From contig NZ_JAUFQR010000001.1 of the NCBI RefSeq assembly GCF_030409875.1, positions 4,402,001-4,466,000 on the forward strand: a stretch of 64,000 nt of DNA, given 5' to 3'. Below, piece by piece: positions 44,415 to 53,339 of the stretch. A model generated the notes under the pieces. That model was not told where the DNA came from. It saw only the letters and a list, made by a program, of their open reading frames with translations, and did not search any database. The position numbers were made by a program, and so were the translations under genes. The DNA is from Chryseobacterium tructae. Its GTDB lineage: Bacteria > Bacteroidota > Bacteroidia > Flavobacteriales > Weeksellaceae. How positions within the stretch are numbered: position 1 is the stretch's first letter; every line of letters begins with the position of its first letter.

Positions 44415-45931
44415 TTACAGCACTACTTTTTCAATCATTTCGATAGCTGATTTTTGATCTTCCAAGGCATTCAATACATCGAAAATCTTGTCTGACCAGC
44501 CCGCAATGAGATATACATCATTTCTTTTGACATCAATAGGCTGTCTGCCGTATCCTGCCAAATCAAAAATATAAAGTTTAGCATGAGGAGCTATCGTCTT
44601 ATACTTGCTCCATGTATCTTCAAAAGAGTTTCCTCTTCCGCTGCTATCCCACATTTGTGTATCGGTAAACAGCATTACTTTATCTACGATTTCTTTTCTT
44701 TTGATCAAATCTTCGATCACCAGATAACCATTCGTAGAGTATCCTACTTCGCCTTCTCGTTTGTAGAAGGCATCTACATTGTTCAGAATGCCTTGTTTGG
44801 GCATTGCAACACGCAACCATCGGTCACCAAAGATTCCTGTAGTCACATTCTGACACTTCGACTGTAGAATCATAGACATCAGTAAACCGATATCATACAA
44901 CAACACTTTGCTCTTAGGAGAAACCGATTTCTGCATAGAACCTGAAACATCGGCCGCAATCACTACCGAAGTACTGAATCCGAACCTTTGATATTTTGCG
45001 CACTTACCACTACAGCTTCTTCCAATGCACTCCAAACAGAGGATAGATAAGGGGAATCAATTTTTTTTAATTCTCTGTAGGCAGCCAGAAAGCGGAATGG
45101 CAATTGTTTTGAATTGCGCACTGCTTTTTCATCTGACAAATAACTACAAACCTTGCTCATGGCCTCAGGAGATACTCCTGCTTCAAGAATATTTCTTAGG
45201 TTTCGCAAAGTAGCCATATATCCTAGTTTATTACTGAAAATCAGTTCTTCCCATTTGCTTTTGAAAGCCTGTTTCTTTTCAGTTTCATTGGCAAATTTCG
45301 TCTGACCCAATACTGAAAGTTCTACTTCCCATGTATAAGGAGTTTCTAAAATATCATTGACAATCTTGTTGAAAGTAGTCTGTTGATTTTCATCTTTTGC
45401 TTTTGGATGAACCAGAAACAAAGCATCTTTTAAGGTTACTTCTCCTTTTCTGTTGTATTTAGCAAACTGATATTCATCAAATTTATTGAAAGATTTTACC
45501 AGACCTTTCTGGATTTGCTTTGACAATCTGTTCAGTTTTTTGGTATCTGCTCTTTCATTAGCGAGTTGATAATATGCTAGTAATTCTGTAATTTCATCAG
45601 CTCTCTGAACCACACCCTCTACAGTTCTACTCACCAGATCTGTACCGGAAGTTTCCTTCGCTAATTCTGTGGCTAAAACTAATGGAATGGAACGCAAATG
45701 CATATCTTTTCTTGCATATACAGCTAGCTTTGCAACAAATTCAGGATTATTTTTCTGAATCAGAGATTGTATTCTCTCTAATCTGTCATTTCCTTTTTCG
45801 TAAGTAATATCTGACAGTCCTGTTGTCACTACAGCACTGTACAATTCTTCTGCCGGTGTCATCACATATGCTTTCGCACCTTCGTGGTTGGTTACCTCTA
45901 TTTTTTCTTTTCTTAGAAAGTTAAATTTCAT
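44415..45931 (-). CDS. rsr: Ro60-like RNA-binding protein (TROVE + vWA; 505 aa restored; one-base frameshift)
   Basis: Ring-shaped Ro60 autoantigen orthologue that binds Y RNAs and misfolded RNAs and, in bacteria, tethers nucleases. The N-terminal part is a helical-repeat TROVE module (EFVAKLAVYARKDMHLRSIPLVLATELAKETSG), the C-terminal part a vWA domain with MIDAS motif DVSGSM (about residue 327) and MLFTDTQMWDSSG. The frame breaks at 44983-44984: minus strand AAAGGTTCGG should be AAAGGTTTCGG, restoring NIKGFGFSTSVVIAADVSGSM. As read the pieces are 44963-45931 and 44415-45035. The promoter with the shared inverted repeat is at 45993-46028. Confidence 0.93.
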
Positions 45932-45992
45932 GAGTTACTGTTTTTATTGTTAAACATAGGAAGAGTTTTTACTTCCTCTCTGATTTCTGATG

Positions 45993-46028
45993 CAAAGTAA
46001 GAACAGTATTACGCAGTCTTTTTGCGTA
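45993..46028 (-). promoter_or_regulatory. Inverted-repeat promoter P1 of the Ro60 unit
   Basis: TACGCA (46010-46015), 7-bp spacer, TGCGTA (46023-46028), then 9 bp to the -7-like box TTACTTTG (45993-46000; one mismatch to TAnnTTTG). The start codon of Ro60 follows 62 bp later. Confidence 0.78.
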
Positions 46029-46165
46029 GATTGTTTTTTTGAAAAAATTTTATTTTTTATTTCAAAAAGCTTAAAAAAGAGATTTGAAATTCTTGTAGAT
46101 TTTGCTGATGAGAGAGGTTTTTAAGTTTTGGCTAAAGCCAATGGAATTTGATGGTTTATTTGTTT

Positions 46166-46290
46166 GGCCGGGCTAAAGCCCGCCCCTATTGATGTTGATA
46201 TCTGTATGAATAATTGACGTTTAATCCACAGGATGGGCTAAAGCCCACCTCTATTGATGTTGATATCCGCATGGATAATAGATGTTTAAC
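46166..46290. repeat. Two copies of a GGGCTAAAGCCC repeat
   Basis: Copies at 46166-46223 and 46232-46290 share GGGCTAAAGCCC[G/A]CC, CTATTGATGTTGATATC and a GTTTAA end; a lone TGGCTAAAGCCA lies at 46130-46141. The palindrome and dispersal suggest a REP/MITE-like element. Confidence 0.75.
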
Positions 46291-46296
46291 GATAAG

Positions 46297-46366
46297 ATCT
46301 TTTATCTTTTATCTTTTATCTTTTATCTTTTATCTTTTATCTTTTATCTTTTATCTTTTATCTTTT
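46297..46366. repeat. Tandem repeat (ATCTTTT)x10
   Basis: Ten perfect copies of the 7-bp unit ATCTTTT. It ends about 60 bp upstream of the -7 box (46427-46434) of the VOC gene, in a region with no gene. Confidence 0.95.
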
Positions 46367-46426
46367 ATCTATGATTCATTTTTATGAAAGAAATCGTTAT
46401 TATAAGGCTGTTATAAGAGTCTTTTC

Positions 46427-46434
46427 TAGCTTTG
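46427..46434 (+). promoter_or_regulatory. -7 promoter box of the VOC operon
   Basis: TAGCTTTG, exact TAnnTTTG match, 19 bp before the VOC start. No clear -33 box. Confidence 0.55.
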
Positions 46435-46453
46435 TTGTATTAAAATTAAAGCT

Positions 46454-46900
46454 ATGATTAAAGGATTATATGAGACCCACGTTCAGGTAAGTGATTTGGA
46501 AAAAGGTATTCAGTTTTATACTGAAGTGTTGGGATTGAAATTGGCTCATAGAGATGAAACAAGACCTATAGCCTTTCTTTGGGTTGGGGAAGGAAAGGAG
46601 TTTATGCTTGGATTATGGGAGCAAAAAGAAAACCTTCAGACAAGGCATTTTGCATTTACAAGTACTCAAGAGGACATTTTGAATTATTCCGTGGAGTTTT
46701 TAGAAAATAAAAATTTAAAACCTTATAATTTTTTGAAGAATGGAAGTGTAGAACCTATGGTATTTGCATGGATGCCTGCGTTAGCCATCTATTTTAATGA
46801 TCCGGATGGTAATCAGCTGGAGTTTATTTCCATTCTGGAAGGAGACAGTAAGCCTGGGCTGGGCGTACTTTCTTATGAAGAATGGATGAATCTTCAATAG
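46454..46900 (+). CDS. VOC-family (glyoxalase-like) protein (148 aa)
   Basis: Vicinal oxygen chelate fold: KGLYETHVQVSDLEKGIQFYTEVLGLKLAHRDE (first beta-alpha-beta with the metal His in ETHVQV), FLWVGEGKEFMLGLWE, and AIYFNDPDGNQLEFISIL (the DPDGN-x-x-E metal-Glu motif). Fosfomycin- or bleomycin-type enzymes share this pattern, but the target is unknown. First gene of a VOC-AraC-MFS transcript. Confidence 0.9.
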   Translation: MIKGLYETHVQVSDLEKGIQFYTEVLGLKLAHRDETRPIAFLWVGEGKEFMLGLWEQKENLQTRHFAFTSTQEDILNYSVEFLENKNLKPYNFLKNGSVEPMVFAWMPALAIYFNDPDGNQLEFISILEGDSKPGLGVLSYEEWMNLQ

Positions 46901-46909
46901 AACTTAAAA

Positions 46910-47746
46910 ATGAATTCAGATATCCTTCACACACAAGATATCAGTCGGTTTCTGGCTGCAGTTCCGCAAAAGAATAATGATTATATTGTTTTGCTGTGTT
47001 TGAAGGGCTATACTTCGATCAAAATCGGGCATCATAGTTTTGAACTTGGCCCGACTATGATCGCTATTCTTTCCCCGGGCAGAATATTTTCGACAGAAAA
47101 AACATCAGCTGATCTGGAAGTGATGCAGCTGCATTTTGATCAATCATTTCTCAACAAAACGTTTATACGGGAAGAAGTTATCAATCAGCTGCTGGAACTC
47201 AATCCCGACTACCCGCCTGTATATTCTCTTGAAGACTCTTTCCCACGAGTTTTGGAAAAATTCAAATGTATAGAAAATGAACTGATGACACAATCAGCCT
47301 ATCATCTGGATGTTGTACGCCTGATTACTCTTGAAATCCTATACGAGTATAACAGAGCCTGCGAATTTTGTCTTCTTGGTTTTAAAAAGAATATGAACCG
47401 TAATTATCAACTTACCTATGAGTTCAAAAAACTGGTGGATCAACATTTTATCCATTGGAAAACAGTGGCAGACTATTCTTCATTTTTAGGAATCAGTGCC
47501 AAGCATCTTACTGAAGTTGTAAGAATTGAAACCGGAAGCACCGCCTTACGCATTATCCATGAAAGACTATTACTAGAAAGTCAATATTTACTCAAGCACA
47601 CCACTTGTTCTATAAAAGAATGTGCTTATCAGCTAGGCTTCGAAAGCCCCTCTTACTTTACTCGTTTTTTTAAAAATAATACCGGCATGAATCCGAATGC
47701 TTATCGCTCTCAGCCGCAAAATGTGATAGACAAACCACCGTTTTGA
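46910..47746 (+). CDS. AraC-family transcriptional regulator (278 aa)
   Basis: N-terminal cupin-like domain (KIGHHSFELGPTMIAILSPGRIFSTEK) and a C-terminal double HTH: WKTVADYSSFLGISAKHLTEVVRIETGSTALRIIHERLLLESQYLLKHTTCSIKECAYQLGFESPSYFTRFFKNNTGMNPNAYR. Standard length. 9 bp after the VOC gene and 55 bp ahead of the MFS gene, so it probably regulates both. Confidence 0.93.
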   Translation: MNSDILHTQDISRFLAAVPQKNNDYIVLLCLKGYTSIKIGHHSFELGPTMIAILSPGRIFSTEKTSADLEVMQLHFDQSFLNKTFIREEVINQLLELNPDYPPVYSLEDSFPRVLEKFKCIENELMTQSAYHLDVVRLITLEILYEYNRACEFCLLGFKKNMNRNYQLTYEFKKLVDQHFIHWKTVADYSSFLGISAKHLTEVVRIETGSTALRIIHERLLLESQYLLKHTTCSIKECAYQLGFESPSYFTRFFKNNTGMNPNAYRSQPQNVIDKPPF

Positions 47747-47801
47747 TATTGTCATTTTTTACCCTTCTTATGAAATTTGCAATCATCTATTTTATGATTA
47801 T

Positions 47802-49219
47802 ATGAAGGGTACAAACAATCAATCAACTACTTTAGACAATACCTCATGGTATGCCTTATTCTCCAATGGAAACGGAATAAAAGCCATTACTTTAGCATTG
47901 GGAGTTATGCTCCATGCTACGAATGTCTATCTTGCAACTACCGTGATGCCGTCTATTATAAAAGAAATCGGCGGATTAGAATATTACGCCTGGAATACTA
48001 CTTTATTTGTTGTAGCATCCGTAATTGGTTCTGTGGTTTCTGCCAATCGGATATCCAAACTGGGACCCAGAAAGTCTTATCAGACTGCTATTATTATTTT
48101 TTCATTGGGCACTTTACTCTGTTCATTAGCCACATCTATGCCCATTTTATTATTCGGACGTTTTATACAGGGACTTGGAGGTGGATTGCTATTTGCGCTG
48201 TCTTATGCAATGATCAGAATTATATTTAAAGAAAATTTGTGGCCGCGTGCTATGGCTCTTGTTTCCGGGATGTGGGGAATTGCTGCTTTTTCCGGTCCTT
48301 TTATTGGAGGATTTTTTGCAGAACATGATAAATGGCGATGGTCATTTGGTTCTCTTTTGATTATATGCCTGATTATATTGATTATTGCATCAACCATTCT
48401 CCCTAATAAAAAAGGTAAAAGTATAGCTCCATCCGTTCCTGTTTTAAAGTTATTGATGCTCGTTCTGGCTTCTTTTTCTGTTTCTGCAGGAAGTATTTTT
48501 GAAAACAGTCTGCTGAATATTACAGGAGTTGTGCTTGCTCTTTTTTTCCTATATGTTGTAAAAGTCAGTGAAAATAAAAGTTCCGGGGCACGACTTCTTC
48601 CTTCTGGATCTTACCTGCTTTCATCTCCATTAGGAAAAGTATATGCTGTCATGTTTCTTCTGACAATTGCCACTTCCATAGAGATTTTTGTTCCTTATTT
48701 TGCCCAGATCCTTAATGAATTCACCCCTATTCAATCAGGATACCTTACGGTACTGATTGCTATTGGCTGGACTCTATCCTCTTTGATATTTTCCGGGATA
48801 AAGTCTCAATTTTCTAACCAATTAATTCTTACAGGATGTATTATTATGCTAATAGGGCTAGCTGGACTTACCTTAATTTCATTTCCCATCAACATAACAC
48901 CTATTTCCAAACTCATTTTGAACTGTTTATTCCTACTGGCAATAGGAATGGGAGTTGGAGCCGGATGGCCTCATCTATTAACCCAAATATTCTCTTTGGC
49001 ACCTAATGGTGAAGAAGAACTTACCTCAGCTTCCATAACAACGGTACAACTTATCGCTACTGCATTTGGAGCAGCTCTTGCAGGGCTAGCCGCAAATATT
49101 GGAGGCATTACAGTTCCTGGAGGGATAGAAGGTACACAAAATGCATCTTTAGTTTGTATGGTACATTTTCACTGGCTCCTTTTCTTGCTATTATTGTTCT
49201 TGTCTCTGGTAAAAAATAA
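47802..49219 (+). CDS. MFS transporter (472 aa restored; one-base frameshift near the C-terminus)
   Basis: Major facilitator, probable drug/organic-solute exporter (DHA-type): about 14 membrane segments; signature-like GPRKSYQTAIIIFSLGTLLCSLATSMPILLFGRFIQGLGGGLLFAL (motif A/B region) and GMWGIAAFSGPFIGGFFAEHDKWRW (motif C-like). The frame breaks at 49148-49150: GCATCTTTAG should be GCATCTTTTAG, giving NASFSLYGTFSLAPFLAIIVLVSGKK and a stop at 49217-49219. As read the frame runs on to 49247 with a mismatched tail. Confidence 0.9.
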
Positions 49220-49251
49220 ATGTTTATTAAATCTATTGTCATGCTAACGAA

Positions 49252-49280
49252 CATCGGCAAGCCTTTTAGGCTTGCCGATG
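49252..49280. terminator. Rho-independent terminator (bidirectional)
   Basis: Perfect 12-bp stem CATCGGCAAGCC (49252-49263) / GGCTTGCCGATG (49269-49280), loop of 5, between the convergent MFS and SWIM genes. Confidence 0.88.
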
Positions 49281-49289
49281 TCTTTATAT

Positions 49290-50638
49290 TTAATGTACAA
49301 GATTTATTATTTTCTTTACTGCCAGAACATGTTTACAAGGCCCTCTTTCACCTTGATACTTGCTAAACCATTCACAGGTACAGCGTTCTTTATCTTCTTC
49401 AAGAATTACAGTATGATGTACTCCCGTGCCTTCTACCCTTGCCTCAGTTCTTTCTTTAGTATTATTTAAAATTTCCACTTTCCCATCTTCAATTAGCTTT
49501 TCGGCATTTTTCATGCGAGGGTTCAAACCTAAGATACGACTTAACTTAAAAGGTAATCGGCGGTAGAAAAATTCATTTTCATCAAGGTCATATCCGAGTA
49601 AGCCCATTGCGGCCAATCTTTTTGTTAAATGATCTGTTTTGCTCAAACTAAGATTCTCTTCTATTGCCAGAGTTGTTGCATTGAATGACTGATTGGCATA
49701 AGCATATTTATCTAATGCATCCATCCATTCATCAGGGATTTCAGTTGTAAGGCTGTTCAATACAGCACCTTCGCCTGAGAATCCACGCCAGCTTTCTCTT
49801 GATAAAGAAAAACTGAATCTTATATTTCCCATATAAAGCTGCCAGGTCGTAGATTGCATATTCGGATGTGGAAATACCTGCATAGCATCAATATAAGGAA
49901 GCAGAGGCTCCAGCAAACGAAGCCTGTGAAGGCCTCCAATACAAACTGCATCAATCGATCTTACCGGAGAAACATAGGTTTATTCCCTCTTACTATCAGG
50001 TAATAATCGGACTTCACGACCCCTTTCGGCATTCCTCTGAACAACTGTTGGGTCTGAATCTTATTAAAGGTATGTTGTTTTTCAGATTCGGAAAGATAAA
50101 TTTGTACTGTTCCCAGACCTTTGATCCATTTTATCGGTAGCGGAACTTTTCTTTCCACTACTTTTTTTTCTTCTTTATACAGTCCTACTTCTTTTTCTCC
50201 CACAGAAAGCATGATCTGTTCATTAGGACGAATGCTTCCCAAAGCAGTGATCATCGTCTGATTAAAATCTACATTGGTTGTTCCGTTTTCTAGAAACTCA
50301 CCATCCAATCCGCCAGGAAGGACATCCACACGGGCATATACTCCGGCACAATGAGAAAAACCTTCAAAACGAAGTCTTTCATTCCCCGCAGTCACGATCG
50401 GGTCTTTAAGAAGTGTCATTTGAAATGGTGATAGACTGAAACTCGATTTCACAATATTGGAAAGTGTAATCAGGCAACGAGCCAATATAAAAGGTTGTTT
50501 CACATTCCCCCAGAAAAAACAGGGGACATCCGTTTTTTTCTGTATCTCGCTGTATTGCGCAAGAAACAGTTCTTCAAGAGCATCTTTCTTTACGAATGAG
50601 GATGATCTTGAATAATTATAAGTAAGCATATCTTCCAT
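49290..50638 (-). CDS. SWIM zinc-finger protein (449 aa restored; one-base frameshift)
   Basis: A C-terminal SWIM zinc finger: CTCEWFSKYQGERGPCKHVLAV (Cys-x-Cys...Cys-x-His). The upstream part is a conserved domain found in SWIM-operon proteins (LTYNYSRSSSFVKK..., PCFFWGNVKQPFILARCL). The frame breaks at 49970-49972: CCTATGTTTCTCC should be CCTATGTTTTCTCC, joining GNKPMFSPVRSIDAVCIGGLHRLRLLEPL. As read the pieces are 49961-50638 and 49290-49916. It closes an operon with the two DUF6493-type genes; these sets are sometimes found with MoxR ATPases and vWA proteins, but neither is here. Confidence 0.88.
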
Positions 50639-50642
50639 AAAT

Positions 50643-53339
50643 CTATTTTTTTAGAAGATGATTGCAGATTTTTTTCAGGCTCGAGTTTTCTTTCCAGTCG
50701 TTAAGTTTTTCAATTACTTTTTTATTAGCTTCCGACTGGTTTAAAGCTAATACTTCATGGTAAACTTCCAACAGCTTCTTCAGATTGGTAACAGGTTGAT
50801 CCATCTGAAGGAGAATATTAGAAATTAATTCTTCCAATGCAATATTATGATTTTTACTGACATTCAGCATCTGATGTTGAATAAGATCTGTAAATCTTTT
50901 TACCGGTGCCCATTCCAGTTTTTCGTGCGTTCCGATCACTTTTCCTAGTTGTGCATTGTCTATCATCTTATGAGAGACATGTTCCAGCCAGATTTCTGCA
51001 GCAGTTCCACGGATTGTTTTATCACCATCCAGGAAAATAGTTCCCAGAAACAGATATCCCATTTCCGCTAAAGGCTTTTTAACCTGATAAAGGGCTTGTG
51101 CCGTATTGAGTACCAGATTTCTTTCGTAGACTTCTGCAATACCTGAATAGAAAAGACAGCTTTTAATCACTTTAGCCAAAGCATTCCCCAAGGTATTCGG
51201 AAAGCACCACATCATCCCTATTGTTTCAGAAAGCTCCCTTGGCTCAGCAATAAAATACTCCAAAAGCAATGGTTCTTTTCTTTTTTCAACGTGATATTTT
51301 GGAATGGTAATATTCAGCTCAGCCGGATAATAGGAATTTTTCTTGCTATCAATAGTTTTCCATTGATAAGTCCCTGAGAAGAATTCAAAGGGAATTGTAT
51401 CATATCCAAAACTGCTAAATTCTTTAAAAACAGTTCCCGGAGAACGTGTAATTCCAGCGGTCATCCACCATGCAGGATGTTCAAACTTTCCTTTTGGCTG
51501 TGCATTTTTACCAAAGAAGAAAAACAAAAGCTCTTTATATTCTCCTTTTAGTTTTGCTTCAGCAAGTTCTAATGCTTCAGAAGTATTATCTAAAGCACAT
51601 CGTTGTAACGCCAACTGCATATCCAGATGGTGAGGTTCTATATCCTTATCCTGATATACCTGCAGTCTTTCTACCAAAGTGACAGGACAGATCCAACAAG
51701 GAGCATGGGTAATGGCAAATAGTAAAGGAACGCTGTCCCCAGCATTTATTTTTTCATAAGTATATATTGCCAATTCTTTAAAAGCTTTCATTACAGGACT
51801 TTCTGCTCCCACTTTTGCAATGGGACCAAGCTTTTTTTGGTAGTTTAAATAACCTTCTCTTGCAGCTTCCTCGTTACTGGTTTTATGATATATTTTTTCC
51901 AGATTTTTAAGTTGATCAGGATATTTTTCTAATAAACTTAATCCATAATTAATAATGAGATTGCATATCAGGACATTCAAATATGGAACTTCCCATTTTG
52001 CAATGGTTTTACAGGCTTTAAGAAATACGGGTTCTATTAATTTTACAGACTCTTCATTGATATCATTAGCAAAGCGGGCAAAGCCGGACAAAGCCGTATC
52101 ACAATGATGGCTGTATGGATCTTCTATGGCTAAAGGAAGGAAAAACATCAGATCTTCAAAGCTCTCCAATACCTTAACTTTATTTTCTTCTGTAGTTAAA
52201 GATATCTTTTCTGAAACTATTGCTTCCAGTTCCTGAAGTTCTTCCTCTATATATGGATCTAAAAGCGTCCGTACATTCGTCAGAATATTATCTGAATAAT
52301 GAGAAAGCGATTCCTTTATCGTTTCGGATGGAGGAATATATTTCAGAATAATCTTTGCTGCTTTTGACTGTATGCTGTCATCTTTGCTTACAAATGCAGA
52401 AGTTAAAGCAATTCCTAAGATTTCAGGATCAAGTTTTTTATGTTGAAAGATCTTTTCTGTTAAAGTAAGGCTGGCCATCACCACTGTTTTAACTTCCTGA
52501 CTCAACAAATTAGGAAGATAATGAGCAAATTCATCATTTTTAAAAGCAGGGCTTCCTACCATTTTCTTCAAATGTATAAGAATAGTATTGACTGCTTTTG
52601 ATTGTGAAGAAGCCAATCCGGCTAATAATTCATCCTGAAGTCCTACCAATTCATCCTCTGATGGTTTTAAAGCTGTAAAAGCATCCATAAACCAACCTGT
52701 TACATTCTTATTAAAATTTCTGTTGGAAGCCAGTAGACATTCTCTTAAAAATCTTTTTCTGTCAACCTTTTGTTCTGTAACAAGTTTTTGCACCAATGGG
52801 AACCATTCTCTCTGGAATGGTAATGATTTGGATGGATATTCACACAGATACCAAAAATGGGTATTGAGTGTTTCGGGATGCTGATCGAGATCTGCCGGAT
52901 AATTGCTCAGGTGATGTCCCAGCAACTCTGGCTTAGGTTGAATATAGCCTTTTTCTGCCCAGCCTAAAATATGCTGATAATTGAAAGCTGTAAACTCGGC
53001 ATCAACAGAATCATTGATAAAGTCGGAAAACCAATCTGGGCATCCCCATTCTAAGATCTGCTCTGTTTGTTCTATATTACGAAAAAGACTCCAGTAATTT
53101 TTACCAAAGTTTTTTTGATCCATACAAACAAATGATGCAATATCAATAATTGAATGTTGATTTACAGAACCTGCTGTATGGTAAGAATTTTTAGTCATGA
53201 TGATCTTGTTGATCTCACGATCTATTTTTTTTATCGTAGGTACTAATGTCTGCTTTTCTTCTGCAGTAAGCTGCTTTAGAAAAGGGACTATCTCATGTAT
53301 TTTTTCCTCATTAAGGATCTCATAAAGTCTTTCTTTCAT
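50643..53339 (-). CDS. DUF6493-type large repeat protein, copy B (898 aa)
   Basis: A large helical, probably HEAT-like protein without catalytic motifs. Seen: the N-terminal LYEILNEEKIHEIVPFLKQLTAEEKQTLVPTIKKI, repeated pairs of amphipathic helices, and a C-terminal block EYFIAEPRELSETIGMMWCFPNTLG / GKVIGTHEKLEWAPVKRFTDLIQ. Paralogue of the next upstream gene; the last 20 bp of that gene overlap this one's start. It is 4 bp from the SWIM gene. Confidence 0.8.
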   Translation of the reverse strand: MKERLYEILNEEKIHEIVPFLKQLTAEEKQTLVPTIKKIDREINKIIMTKNSYHTAGSVNQHSIIDIASFVCMDQKNFGKNYWSLFRNIEQTEQILEWGCPDWFSDFINDSVDAEFTAFNYQHILGWAEKGYIQPKPELLGHHLSNYPADLDQHPETLNTHFWYLCEYPSKSLPFQREWFPLVQKLVTEQKVDRKRFLRECLLASNRNFNKNVTGWFMDAFTALKPSEDELVGLQDELLAGLASSQSKAVNTILIHLKKMVGSPAFKNDEFAHYLPNLLSQEVKTVVMASLTLTEKIFQHKKLDPEILGIALTSAFVSKDDSIQSKAAKIILKYIPPSETIKESLSHYSDNILTNVRTLLDPYIEEELQELEAIVSEKISLTTEENKVKVLESFEDLMFFLPLAIEDPYSHHCDTALSGFARFANDINEESVKLIEPVFLKACKTIAKWEVPYLNVLICNLIINYGLSLLEKYPDQLKNLEKIYHKTSNEEAAREGYLNYQKKLGPIAKVGAESPVMKAFKELAIYTYEKINAGDSVPLLFAITHAPCWICPVTLVERLQVYQDKDIEPHHLDMQLALQRCALDNTSEALELAEAKLKGEYKELLFFFFGKNAQPKGKFEHPAWWMTAGITRSPGTVFKEFSSFGYDTIPFEFFSGTYQWKTIDSKKNSYYPAELNITIPKYHVEKRKEPLLLEYFIAEPRELSETIGMMWCFPNTLGNALAKVIKSCLFYSGIAEVYERNLVLNTAQALYQVKKPLAEMGYLFLGTIFLDGDKTIRGTAAEIWLEHVSHKMIDNAQLGKVIGTHEKLEWAPVKRFTDLIQHQMLNVSKNHNIALEELISNILLQMDQPVTNLKKLLEVYHEVLALNQSEANKKVIEKLNDWKENSSLKKICNHLLKK

